In this document: piece by piece, positions 8,369 to 16,374 of the stretch
How positions within the stretch are numbered: the stretch's first letter is position 1
How the letters are laid out: each line of letters begins with the position of its first letter
Assembly: GCF_014268935.2 (NCBI RefSeq)
Contig: NZ_JABWRJ020000001.1
Span: forward strand, 1,798,001 to 1,862,000
Direction of reading: 5' to 3'
DNA length: 64,000 nt
Source of the DNA: Pseudomonas peradeniyensis
GTDB taxonomy: Bacteria > Pseudomonadota > Gammaproteobacteria > Pseudomonadales > Pseudomonadaceae
Position numbers and translations under genes: made by a program
Notes under the pieces: model-generated
Databases searched by the model: none
What the model was told of the DNA's origin: nothing
What the model saw: the letters and a program-made list of their open reading frames with translations, nothing else

Positions 8369-9497
8369 GTTCATCTTCTGGCTATGCCTGCTGCTGCCGC
8401 TGTACGCCTGGGTCGGCTATCCCCTGCTGCTGACCCTGGCCGCGCCGTTCTTTGCCCGTCGCACGCATTCGCCCTTGCCGGCGCAGCGGGTGAGCGTGGT
8501 GATCGCCGCGCACAACGAAGAGCGGCATATCGAAGCCAAGCTCGCCAGCGTGCTCGGCCAGGACTACCCGGCCGCCGAGCTGCAGGTGGTGGTGGCCAGC
8601 GACGGCTCCAGCGACCGCACCGTGGCGCTGGCCCGTGCCCTAGGCGACCCGCGGGTGCAAGTGCTGGACCTGCCGCGCCTGGGCAAGGCCGGGGCGCTGA
8701 ACAGTGCCGTGCAGGTGTGCACGGGCGACCTGCTGGTGTTCACCGACGCCGACAACCAGTGGTCGGCCGACACCCTCGGGCTGCTGCTGGCACCGTTCGC
8801 CGACGCGCAGGTTGGCGGCACCGCCGGGCACATGATCATCCCCGACCCGGGCAAGGGCCTGAGCATCGGCGACAGCCTGTACCGGCACTACGAAGCCTGG
8901 GTGCGCAAGGTGGAGAACCGCACCGGCTGCATGGTCTCGGCCGACGGTGCCCTGCTGGCCCTGCGCCGGGCGCTGTACCAACCGATTCCCAAGCAGGTCA
9001 ACGACGACTTCTTCATCAGCACCTGCGCCCCGGCTGCAGGGCTGCGTATCGTCTACGTGCCCGAGGCGGTGGTGCTGGACCAGGGCGTGGACGAGGCCGA
9101 CAAGCAGTTCCGCCGCCGCCAGCGGGTCACCGTCGGTGGCCTGCTGAGCCTGGCCGCCCGCCGCGAGCTGCTCAACCCGGCGCGTCACGGCCTGTACGCC
9201 ATCGCCCTGATCAGCCACAAGCTGATCCGCCGCCTGGCCCCGGTGCTACTGCTGCCATTGTTGCTGGCCAACCTGTGGCTGGCCATCGAACCCGGTTTCT
9301 ACCGCCTGACCCTGGCCCTGCAGCTGCTCGGCTACGCCGCCGCCATCGCCGGCCTGCTCGACGCCCGCCGCCGCCTGCCACGCCCGTTCCGCCTGGCCGC
9401 CTTCGTGCTGGTCACCCTCGCCGGCATGAGCGTGGGCCTGTGGCAGTTCCTGCGCGGGCACAGCTACAGCCAATGGAACCCAGACCAGAATCGATGA
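8361..9497 (+). CDS. Membrane-embedded family 2 glycosyltransferase
   Basis: Processive-type GT2 layout: an N-terminal membrane helix (FIFWLCLLLPLYAWVGYPLL), a GT-A domain with SVVIAAHNEERHIEAKL, ASDGSSDRT, FTDADNQW and NDDFFIS, a QFRRRQR segment resembling the QxxRW motif, and three or four C-terminal membrane helices. The start is GTG 8361, chosen because AAGGAGG lies 8 bases upstream; no ATG fits. At 378 residues it is shorter than cellulose or hyaluronan synthases and closer to the 370-400 residue membrane GT2 proteins of exopolysaccharide operons. The linked sugar cannot be inferred. Confidence 0.9.
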   Translation: MAEFIFWLCLLLPLYAWVGYPLLLTLAAPFFARRTHSPLPAQRVSVVIAAHNEERHIEAKLASVLGQDYPAAELQVVVASDGSSDRTVALARALGDPRVQVLDLPRLGKAGALNSAVQVCTGDLLVFTDADNQWSADTLGLLLAPFADAQVGGTAGHMIIPDPGKGLSIGDSLYRHYEAWVRKVENRTGCMVSADGALLALRRALYQPIPKQVNDDFFISTCAPAAGLRIVYVPEAVVLDQGVDEADKQFRRRQRVTVGGLLSLAARRELLNPARHGLYAIALISHKLIRRLAPVLLLPLLLANLWLAIEPGFYRLTLALQLLGYAAAIAGLLDARRRLPRPFRLAAFVLVTLAGMSVGLWQFLRGHSYSQWNPDQNR

Positions 9498-9506
9498 GCG
9501 ACGGAC

Positions 9507-10514
9507 ATGCCGATCAAGACCCACATCAAGCAGGCCAGTGGCTGGTTCTATTTCAAGTCGCCGCGTGGCCGTGCCGAACTGCGCGGCGCCGGAGTGATCC
9601 TCATGCTGCACCGGGTGCTGGCCGATGACGCCAGCGCCGCCCTGCCCCATCGCAACGAGCTGTGCGTCGGCCCCCGGGCCTTCGAAGGGCTGTTGCGCTG
9701 GCTGCCCCGGCATTTCGACTGCGTCAGCCTCATGGACCTGCTCAAGAGCCACGAGGAGCCCCGCGGCGATACCCGCCCCAAGGTGGCCCTGACCTTCGAC
9801 GACGGCTGGCGCGACAATGCCGTCAACGCCTTCCCGCTGCTGCAGCGCCACCAGGTGCCGGCGAGCATCTTCCTGTCCACCGACTACATCGGCAGCCGCC
9901 AGCGCTTCTGGTGGGAAAGCGTCGGCGAAACCCTGTGGGGCAGCCACGGCGAGGAGGCCCGCCGGCAACTGATCGAGCGCCTGCGCAAGCTCGGCCGGCC
10001 ACTGCCTGCGGCCTACTTCATGCACGACCACAGCAAGGCCCGCAGCCTGGTGCTGGCGCGCTACCTGCAGACCCTCAAGAGCCTCAGCCCCCAGGCCCTG
10101 CATGTGCTGACCGACGCCTGCCCGCCGGAGTCGCTGCCCCAGGCCATGGACTGGCAGCAGGTGCGCGCCCTGGAGGACTCCGGCCTGGTGCGTTTCGGCC
10201 CCCACGGCGCCAGCCATGCCCTGCTGCCGTACCTGGACGACCACCGCCTCAACGAAGAGCTGCAACGCAGCCACGCCGCGCTCAACGAAGGCTGCCGCGA
10301 ACCGCTGCCGGTGTACTGCTACCCCAACGGCGACCACGACGAGCGCGTGCGCGCGCGGGTCGCCGCGCACCGCTACCCCTACGCCCTGAGCACCCGCCCG
10401 GGCATCTGCCAGGGCCACGACGACCCGCTGGCGCTGCCGCGCATAGGCGTCAGCCAGCGCAATGCCAGCCGGCCTTCGCTGCTGGCCTGGCGCATCAGCC
10501 GCGGAGAACGCTGA
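9507..10514 (+). CDS. Polysaccharide deacetylase family protein (NodB domain)
   Basis: Carbohydrate esterase 4 type. Motif 1 is VALTFDDGWRDN (the catalytic Asp pair) and a HGASH segment near residue 233 matches the metal-binding HxxxH motif. A second motif region is PVYCYPNGDHDE. The 335-residue protein has no evident signal peptide, so it may act on lipid-linked intermediates on the cytoplasmic side. That would fit a cluster with two acyltransferases and another deacetylase. The ATG at 9507 has only a weak ribosome binding site (ACGGA). Confidence 0.88.
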   Translation: MPIKTHIKQASGWFYFKSPRGRAELRGAGVILMLHRVLADDASAALPHRNELCVGPRAFEGLLRWLPRHFDCVSLMDLLKSHEEPRGDTRPKVALTFDDGWRDNAVNAFPLLQRHQVPASIFLSTDYIGSRQRFWWESVGETLWGSHGEEARRQLIERLRKLGRPLPAAYFMHDHSKARSLVLARYLQTLKSLSPQALHVLTDACPPESLPQAMDWQQVRALEDSGLVRFGPHGASHALLPYLDDHRLNEELQRSHAALNEGCREPLPVYCYPNGDHDERVRARVAAHRYPYALSTRPGICQGHDDPLALPRIGVSQRNASRPSLLAWRISRGER

Positions 10515-11818
10515 TGAACCGCAACAGTTACCTGCGCCACCTGGCGCTGAGCATGGGCACCAAGCTTGCGATGATCGCCCTGCGCCTGCTGCGCAACGTG
10601 CTGCTGGCGCGCATCCTCGGGCCCAGCGAGCGCGGCCTGTTCGCCCTGCTCAGCACCCTGCCCGACCTGCTCAGCGCCGCCACCAGCGGCGGCCTGAACA
10701 GCGCGGTCGGTTACCAGGCGGCCAAGCAGCGCGACATGGGCCTGCTGCTGACCCAGGTGCTGGTCTATGGCTGCCTGCTGGCCGGGTTGCTGACCCTGGT
10801 CTGCGTGTTCCTGGTGCGCGAGTTCGGCACCGACCTGGAAATTACCGTGCAGCTGGGCCTGCTGGCCTGGCTGTTGCTGCTGGCGGTGCCGATGACCGTG
10901 CTCAAGAGCGGCCTGCTGACCCTGCACAACGCCAGCGGCGGCGTTGGCGCCTTCAACGCCCTGCGCCTGACCGAGTCGCTGGCGCCGCTGCTGCTGTTCC
11001 TCGGGCTGTTCTGGATGTGGCGCGACGAGGCCCTGGAGGCCGCGCTGATCAGCTGGCTGTGCGGCATCGCCCTGGTGTTGGTGCTGGGTTTGTGGTGGCT
11101 GCGCCGCCAGCACCCGCTCGCCCTGCGCTGGGATCGCGGCGGCCAGCGCGAGCTGCTGAGCTACAGCGCCAAGAGCCACCCTGACCTATTGTTCCAGCAG
11201 GTGATCCTGCGCTCGGACTACCTGTTCATCGGCGCCATGCTCGGCAGCACCGCCCTGGGCCACTACGCCATGGCCAGCGCCGCCGCCGAACTGCTGCTGA
11301 TCGTCCCCGAGGCGGTGACCACGCCGCTGATGAAACGCCTGCTGCAGCAGGACGCCGGCATGGAACGCCTGACCCCCCTGGCCCTGCGCCTGACCGCCAC
11401 GGTGATGCTCGGCGCCTGCCTGAGCATGGCGCTGATCGGTCAGTGGCTGATCGTCACCCTGTTCGGCGCCGACTACGCGCCGGCCTATCCGGCGCTGCTG
11501 GCCTTGCTGCCGGGCCTGCTCGGCCTGTGCTACGCCAGCATCCTGCGCCTGGACCTGCTGGGCAAGAACCGCCCCGGCACGGTGTCGCTGCTGATGGGCG
11601 CGGGCGCCGCGCTGAACCTGGTGCTCAACGTCTTGATGATCCCCGCCTGGGGCATCGTCGGCGCTGCGGCGGCCTCATCCATCGCCTACCTGGCGGTCAC
11701 CCTGGCCATGCTGGTCCTGTATTGCCGCCTCAGCGGCGTGCCGCTGGGCCAGACCCTGATCATCCTGCCCGCCGACCTGGCTCCGCTGCGCCAGATGCTG
11801 CAACGGAGGGCGGCATGA
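10514..11818 (+). CDS. Polysaccharide flippase, Wzx/MATE-like
   Basis: Inner-membrane repeat-unit flippase of 434 residues with 12 or more hydrophobic segments. The start region, SMGTKLAMIALRLLRNVLLARILGPSERGLFALL, is the typical N-terminus of the Polysacc_synt/MVF family. VILRSDYLFIGAMLGSTALGHYAMA and the C-terminal AYLAVTLAMLVLYCR also fit. ATG 10514 overlaps the deacetylase stop (TGATG). The open frame continues far upstream but only as a shadow of the deacetylase gene. Confidence 0.9.
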   Translation: MNRNSYLRHLALSMGTKLAMIALRLLRNVLLARILGPSERGLFALLSTLPDLLSAATSGGLNSAVGYQAAKQRDMGLLLTQVLVYGCLLAGLLTLVCVFLVREFGTDLEITVQLGLLAWLLLLAVPMTVLKSGLLTLHNASGGVGAFNALRLTESLAPLLLFLGLFWMWRDEALEAALISWLCGIALVLVLGLWWLRRQHPLALRWDRGGQRELLSYSAKSHPDLLFQQVILRSDYLFIGAMLGSTALGHYAMASAAAELLLIVPEAVTTPLMKRLLQQDAGMERLTPLALRLTATVMLGACLSMALIGQWLIVTLFGADYAPAYPALLALLPGLLGLCYASILRLDLLGKNRPGTVSLLMGAGAALNLVLNVLMIPAWGIVGAAAASSIAYLAVTLAMLVLYCRLSGVPLGQTLIILPADLAPLRQMLQRRAA

Positions 11819-13725
11819 AAGCCCTGCTGCTGTGCACCACGCTGTTGGCGCAGACGGCGCTCGCCGCGCCCGTGCAATGGGGCGAGATCCGCGATGGCAG
11901 CCTGTACCTGCTGCCGGCCCGCGCCGACGAACTGCGCATCCAGTGGCGCCCGGCCTGGCAGGCCGACGCCAACCCGGAGCGCCTGTACCTGCTGGACGGC
12001 CAGGGGCGCCTGGCAGGCGAACGGCGCATCGAGGCCGCGCAGGTGCGCGGCGAGCAGCGCTGGCCCCTGGCATCGGGTGGCGGCACTTATCGCCTGGAAG
12101 TGCCCGGCTACAGTTTCCGCGACTACCGTATCCAACACGATGCCAGCACCCGTGCGCTGTTCGCGCCGGCCAAGGTGCACTTCAGCGCCGAGGTCGGGCC
12201 GGGTGTCGAGCTGTACTTCCGGGTCAAGGCCGGCGAACGGGCGGTGCTGGCCGGCAAGCACCACGGCGGCGTCCACGGGCTGTTCGCCGAACGCCTCGGT
12301 GACGGTCGCCGCGTGCAGTTGCCGCTCAAACCGTACCGCGCCTACTGGCGCTTCGACCAGCAGCCGCTGCCGGTCAGCAGCCACGACGAGACCTGGCGCC
12401 TGGGCCTGCAGGGCAGCGGCAAGGCGGCGTTCTGGCTCGACGGCAGCGCCAACCTGTTCGCCCAGCGTGCTGACGACCTGGGCGACCTGCCCCAGCAACC
12501 GGGCCAGGTGCGCCTGGCCCTAGGCAGCAAAGTACTCGGCCCCACGCCAAGGCTAGGGGTGGCCCTGCCCTATGTACTGCCGCCGGCCTCAAGCTTTGCC
12601 GCCCTCGACGCCCTGCGTCCCCAGGCCGCCGGTTTCTACAGCTTCGTCGACGTGCTGCAACGCCAACCCGACTTCGAGAACGCCTGGCGCAAGCTCTACC
12701 AGGAACGCTTCGGCATCCTCCAGGACATCACCCTGCTGGCCGGCAGCGCCCGGGTCGCCGACCTGCGCAGCGACCGCACCAGCAGCGATGGGCTCGACGC
12801 CTGGCTCGAGGCGACCAAGGCCCTGGGCGGCAAGGGCACCCACTACCTGGCCTTTGCCGACGAGCCCAACCTCAACTATCGCGACTACGCCAGCTACCGC
12901 GACTTCTTCCAGGCCATGGCCAGGCGCGTGCGCGAGTACCCCGGCGCCCGCGAGGCCGGCGTGCGCATCGCCATGCCGGCCTCCTCGCGCCTGCTCGGCG
13001 GGCCCTTCACCGACGACGGCAAGCAACGCCGCGGCATCGACTGGGCACGGCGCCTGCTCGCCGAACAGGGCGCGCAGATCGACGCCCTGGCCTGGCACGA
13101 ATGGATGGTCCGCGACCTGCTCGCCACCCGCAGCTACCGCAACAGCGTGCGCCAGGCCGCCGAGCTGGTGGGTCTCGATGGTCAGGGCCGGCCACGCAAG
13201 GCATTGCTGCTGGACCAGACCAACCTGTCCAGCGGCTCGAGCCTCAGCCCCTACGAACAGAACACCCACTACGCCGGCCTGTGGTGGACCTCGGTGGTGA
13301 TCAACGCCGCCAGTGACGGCCTGCTCGACATGCTCAACTGGTTCCATGTCGCCGACGAGCCCGAATGGCCCAAGGGCATGCTGCGCGATACCGGCGACCA
13401 ACGCTACGAACTCAAGCCGGTGGGCCTGGCCCAACAGTTCATCCAGCGCCACTGGCTGGACCAGGTGCTGGCCCTGGACAACGACGCCTTCGAGGTCGAC
13501 GCCCTGGCCATGGCCCGCCAGCACCAGCGCAGCCTGCTGGGGGTGAACAAGGCCGAGCGCCTGCAACAGGTGGCGCTGGCCCTGGGCGACTGCCCCGCCG
13601 GCCAGCTCGAACTGTTCGGCCCCGACAACCAGAGCCGCCGCGCCAGCTTCAGCTGCGCCAATGGCCAGGTCCGTTTTCAATTGCCAGGGCAGACCGTATT
13701 CGCCCTGACCTGGAGCGCGTCATGA
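11815..13725 (+). CDS. Secreted glycoside-hydrolase-like protein of the polysaccharide operon
   Basis: A 636-residue exported protein whose exact family I do not recognise. It begins with a signal peptide (MKALLLCTTLLAQTALAAP). Residues 20-250 look like beta-rich domains. The second half looks like a TIM barrel: YLAFADEPNLNYRDY resembles the NEPN acid/base motif of clan-A glycoside hydrolases, ALAWHEWMVRD follows, and KALLLDQTNLSSG may hold the second carboxylate. A periplasmic hydrolase or lyase acting on the polymer would fit, as in alginate and Psl clusters. ATG 11815 overlaps the flippase stop and follows CGGAGGG. Confidence 0.7.
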   Translation: MKALLLCTTLLAQTALAAPVQWGEIRDGSLYLLPARADELRIQWRPAWQADANPERLYLLDGQGRLAGERRIEAAQVRGEQRWPLASGGGTYRLEVPGYSFRDYRIQHDASTRALFAPAKVHFSAEVGPGVELYFRVKAGERAVLAGKHHGGVHGLFAERLGDGRRVQLPLKPYRAYWRFDQQPLPVSSHDETWRLGLQGSGKAAFWLDGSANLFAQRADDLGDLPQQPGQVRLALGSKVLGPTPRLGVALPYVLPPASSFAALDALRPQAAGFYSFVDVLQRQPDFENAWRKLYQERFGILQDITLLAGSARVADLRSDRTSSDGLDAWLEATKALGGKGTHYLAFADEPNLNYRDYASYRDFFQAMARRVREYPGAREAGVRIAMPASSRLLGGPFTDDGKQRRGIDWARRLLAEQGAQIDALAWHEWMVRDLLATRSYRNSVRQAAELVGLDGQGRPRKALLLDQTNLSSGSSLSPYEQNTHYAGLWWTSVVINAASDGLLDMLNWFHVADEPEWPKGMLRDTGDQRYELKPVGLAQQFIQRHWLDQVLALDNDAFEVDALAMARQHQRSLLGVNKAERLQQVALALGDCPAGQLELFGPDNQSRRASFSCANGQVRFQLPGQTVFALTWSAS

Positions 13726-13759
13726 GACGCACCTCGATCAGCCATGCCCAGGAGGCACC

Positions 13760-14449
13760 ATGACTGCATTCACCAAGATCCAGGACCGCATCAAGCGCAA
13801 GGGACTGCGCGACACCCTCGGTAGCGCCTTCCGGCACTATGTCTTCTATCATTGGGAACTGCTGTGGATGGAGCGCGACCTGGTCAGCCCGGTGCCGCCG
13901 CACCGGCTCAAACCCTACGCCAGCCTGCGCGTCGAAAGCATCACCGTGCACAACGTGCAGGCCTTCGCCCGGCACTTCGGCGACCGCGTCGAGACCATGC
14001 GCGAACTGGCCGCCGAGGGCCACACCGGGTTGATGTTCCTCGACGACGACAACGACGCCGTGGCGTTCATCTGGGGCAGCAGCCGCCACTACCATGACCG
14101 CCACTACTACGGCTGCTGGTTCCCGGTCGGGCCGGGCGAGTTCTTCGAGTTCGGCGGCGAGCTGATCCGCAAGTACTGGGGCACCGAGCTGTCGGTGGAC
14201 CTGCAGCTGGCGCTGTGGAAGGCCATGGCCGCCCAGGGCTGCACCAAGGTGGTGGACGTGTGCGAGCAGCACAACATCCCGGCGCTCAAGCTGCACCTGC
14301 GCATGGGCTATCAGGAGCAAGGACGGATCATGAACGTGTACTGCCTGTTCGGCCGCTGGAGGTTCTACCGCGAGAGCCGTTACACCACCTCGCGCCTGGA
14401 GCCGCTGCGCAAGCCAGAGGCGCCTGCCTCCTCGGCCACGGCGGGCTGA
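13760..14449 (+). CDS. GNAT-type acyltransferase
   Basis: A 229-residue cytoplasmic protein of the GNAT fold. The acetyl-CoA side is suggested by LALWKAMAAQGCTKVVDVCEQHN, and the end of the fold by IPALKLHLRMGYQEQGRIMNVY, the usual N...A...Y..GF-like strand. AGGAGG lies 6 bases before the ATG. It sits next to another acyltransferase and likely decorates a sugar or lipid-linked intermediate. The substrate is unknown. Confidence 0.75.
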   Translation: MTAFTKIQDRIKRKGLRDTLGSAFRHYVFYHWELLWMERDLVSPVPPHRLKPYASLRVESITVHNVQAFARHFGDRVETMRELAAEGHTGLMFLDDDNDAVAFIWGSSRHYHDRHYYGCWFPVGPGEFFEFGGELIRKYWGTELSVDLQLALWKAMAAQGCTKVVDVCEQHNIPALKLHLRMGYQEQGRIMNVYCLFGRWRFYRESRYTTSRLEPLRKPEAPASSATAG

Positions 14450-14453
14450 ACCC

Positions 14454-15626
14454 ATGGCCCTGCAGCTCAGATGGTGCGCCTCGCTGCGCAGCGACGACTT
14501 CCCCGCCGCCGACTACGAGGCGCTGCGCCGGCGCCTGCCCGGCAGCACGCCGTTCAACCACCTCGGCTGGCTGCGCGCCGCCGAGGCCGCCCTGCTGCCC
14601 AGCCAGCGGCTCGGCGTGCTGCTCGGTTACCAGGACGAACGCCTGTGCCTGTGCCTGCCCCTGGTTCGCGCCCGGGAGCCCTTCGGCCCGCTGTTCGCGC
14701 CGGTGGTACGCCACCTGGGCTATCCGCTGAGCGACCGCATCGCGCTGCTCATCGACCTGCCGGCGCTGTACGCCGACCAGGTCCTTCAGGCCATCCGCAA
14801 ACACCTGCCCCATGCCCTGCTGCAACTGAACGAGGTGCCGGACAACGCCGAGCACGAAGGCTGGCTGCGCCAATGGGCCGGCGCCAGTTCCACCTGGCAG
14901 CAGCGCCTGACCTGCCGCGTGCCGGTGCACCGCATCAACGAACAGGATCGCCAGGAGGTCAGCGGCGATCCGCGCTACAAGCTGCGCCGCGCGCGCAAGC
15001 GGATCAACGCCTGCGGCGCCAGCGTGCGCCGGGTCATGGCGAGCGCCGAGAACATGGCTGAACTGCTCGACGCCATCAGCGCCGTCGAGGCCGTGAGCTG
15101 GAAAGGCGACGACGAGGTCGGCATCTTCTCCGGTCCCCAGCGCCGCCAGTGGATGGACCAGGCCTTCACCGCGCTGGCCGGCGAAGGCCTGGTGTGCCTG
15201 GTGCTGCTGGAGTTGGACGGGCGCTGCATCAGCTACCGCCTGGGCTTGGTGGAGCGCGGCCGGGTCTACGACTACAACCTCGCCTTCGTGCCCGAACACC
15301 GTGACCTGGGCAGCGGCCGCGTGCTGCTGGAGGAGTGGATCCACTGGGGCCTGGACGCCGACTGGAAATGGATCGACGCCTCGCGGGTGAGCCTGGACAA
15401 CTCCAGCCACCAGCTGCATGAACGCATGACCGGCCAGCTCGAACAGTGGCGCCTGAGCAGCTACAGCTGGCGCCCCGACGGCGTGCTGCTGGGCCTGGCG
15501 CAGCGCTGCTGGCACTGGCTGAAACCACGCCTGCGCAGACGCTCGCCGCGCAACGAAGCCGATGTTGTCGCCCCCACCCCGCCACAGGAGCGCCCGGATG
15601 CCATCCCAGGTCATAGTCAACGCTGA
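14454..15626 (+). CDS. FemAB/CelD-like GNAT acyltransferase
   Basis: A 390-residue protein of the GNAT_6 (BioF2/CelD-like) group found in many exopolysaccharide clusters. FNHLGWLRAAEAAL near the N-terminus and YKLRRARKRINACG in the middle are typical. The C-terminal core has LVLLELDGRCISYRLGLVERGRVYDYNLAFVPEHRDLGSGRVLLEEW. It probably transfers an acyl or aminoacyl group onto the saccharide. Its last 29 bases overlap the next gene. Function is inferred from family and context only. Confidence 0.8.
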   Translation: MALQLRWCASLRSDDFPAADYEALRRRLPGSTPFNHLGWLRAAEAALLPSQRLGVLLGYQDERLCLCLPLVRAREPFGPLFAPVVRHLGYPLSDRIALLIDLPALYADQVLQAIRKHLPHALLQLNEVPDNAEHEGWLRQWAGASSTWQQRLTCRVPVHRINEQDRQEVSGDPRYKLRRARKRINACGASVRRVMASAENMAELLDAISAVEAVSWKGDDEVGIFSGPQRRQWMDQAFTALAGEGLVCLVLLELDGRCISYRLGLVERGRVYDYNLAFVPEHRDLGSGRVLLEEWIHWGLDADWKWIDASRVSLDNSSHQLHERMTGQLEQWRLSSYSWRPDGVLLGLAQRCWHWLKPRLRRRSPRNEADVVAPTPPQERPDAIPGHSQR

Positions 15627-16374
15627 TGATTTCGGCCTCAGTGCCCACACCAACGCGGTCATCCTGCACGCCTTCCAGGCCGGGCTGATCAGCTCGGCCA
15701 CGGCCATGGCCAACATGCCGGCCTTTGCCGCCGCCTGCGCGTTGGCCCAGCAGCCGGCGCTCAAGGGACGCATCGGGCTGCACTTCAACCTCACCTACGG
15801 TCGCCCGCTGAGCCAGGCAATCCTGGCCGAGCCACGCTTCTGCACGCCCCACGGCGAGTTCGACCTGCGCCTGAAGCAACGCACCCTGCGCCTGTCACGC
15901 CGCGAGCGGGCCGCCGTGGAAGCGGAGTTGGAGGCCCAATGGAAACACTGCCTGGATCATGGCCTGATGCCCAGCCACCTGGACTCGCACCAGCACGTGC
16001 ACAACATCTGGCCGGTGGGCACCGTTGTCGCCCGCTTCGCCCGCGACCAGGGCGTGCCGGTGCGCCTGGCGCGCAACCTGGGGCACAACATCGGGCCGAC
16101 CAAGCGCGCGTTCAAGACCCTGCTCAACTGGCGCCTGCGCCAGCTCGCCGGGAGCACCGCCGACTTCGTCTGCACCCCGGCCGACCTCAAGGCCGGCCTG
16201 GCTCCCGAGCATGGCGTGCTGGAGCTGGTGGCCCATCCCAGCGCGCTGGGTGGGCATGATTTCGGCGACGCCTACCTGGCCAGCGGCGAATCGCTGCTGG
16301 CGCTGGTCGAGCAACGCCTGGGGCAGGTGCCGCGGGTGGGGTATGCGAGCCTGAGCATCGAGCAAGCGAGCTAA
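15598..16374 (+). CDS. ChbG/HpnK (YdjC)-family carbohydrate deacetylase
   Basis: A 258-residue metal-dependent deacetylase of the YdjC fold. The N-terminal IVNADDFGLSAHTN carries the metal-binding Asp pair, and HLDSHQHVHNIWPV supplies the metal-binding His residues. ATG 15598 was chosen because AGGAG lies 7 bases upstream; an open frame extends 12 codons further. It is the last gene of the polysaccharide operon, and its TAA shares four bases (CTAA) with the stop of the convergent gene. It may remove N-acetyl groups from a sugar intermediate. Confidence 0.88.
   Translation: MPSQVIVNADDFGLSAHTNAVILHAFQAGLISSATAMANMPAFAAACALAQQPALKGRIGLHFNLTYGRPLSQAILAEPRFCTPHGEFDLRLKQRTLRLSRRERAAVEAELEAQWKHCLDHGLMPSHLDSHQHVHNIWPVGTVVARFARDQGVPVRLARNLGHNIGPTKRAFKTLLNWRLRQLAGSTADFVCTPADLKAGLAPEHGVLELVAHPSALGGHDFGDAYLASGESLLALVEQRLGQVPRVGYASLSIEQAS

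Noticed and set aside
9662..10513. Long + strand frame continuing upstream of the flippase ATG
   Set aside because: It is the alternate-frame shadow of the deacetylase gene, with Arg/Pro/Ala-rich low-complexity translation. The flippase begins at 10514 with a family-typical N-terminus.
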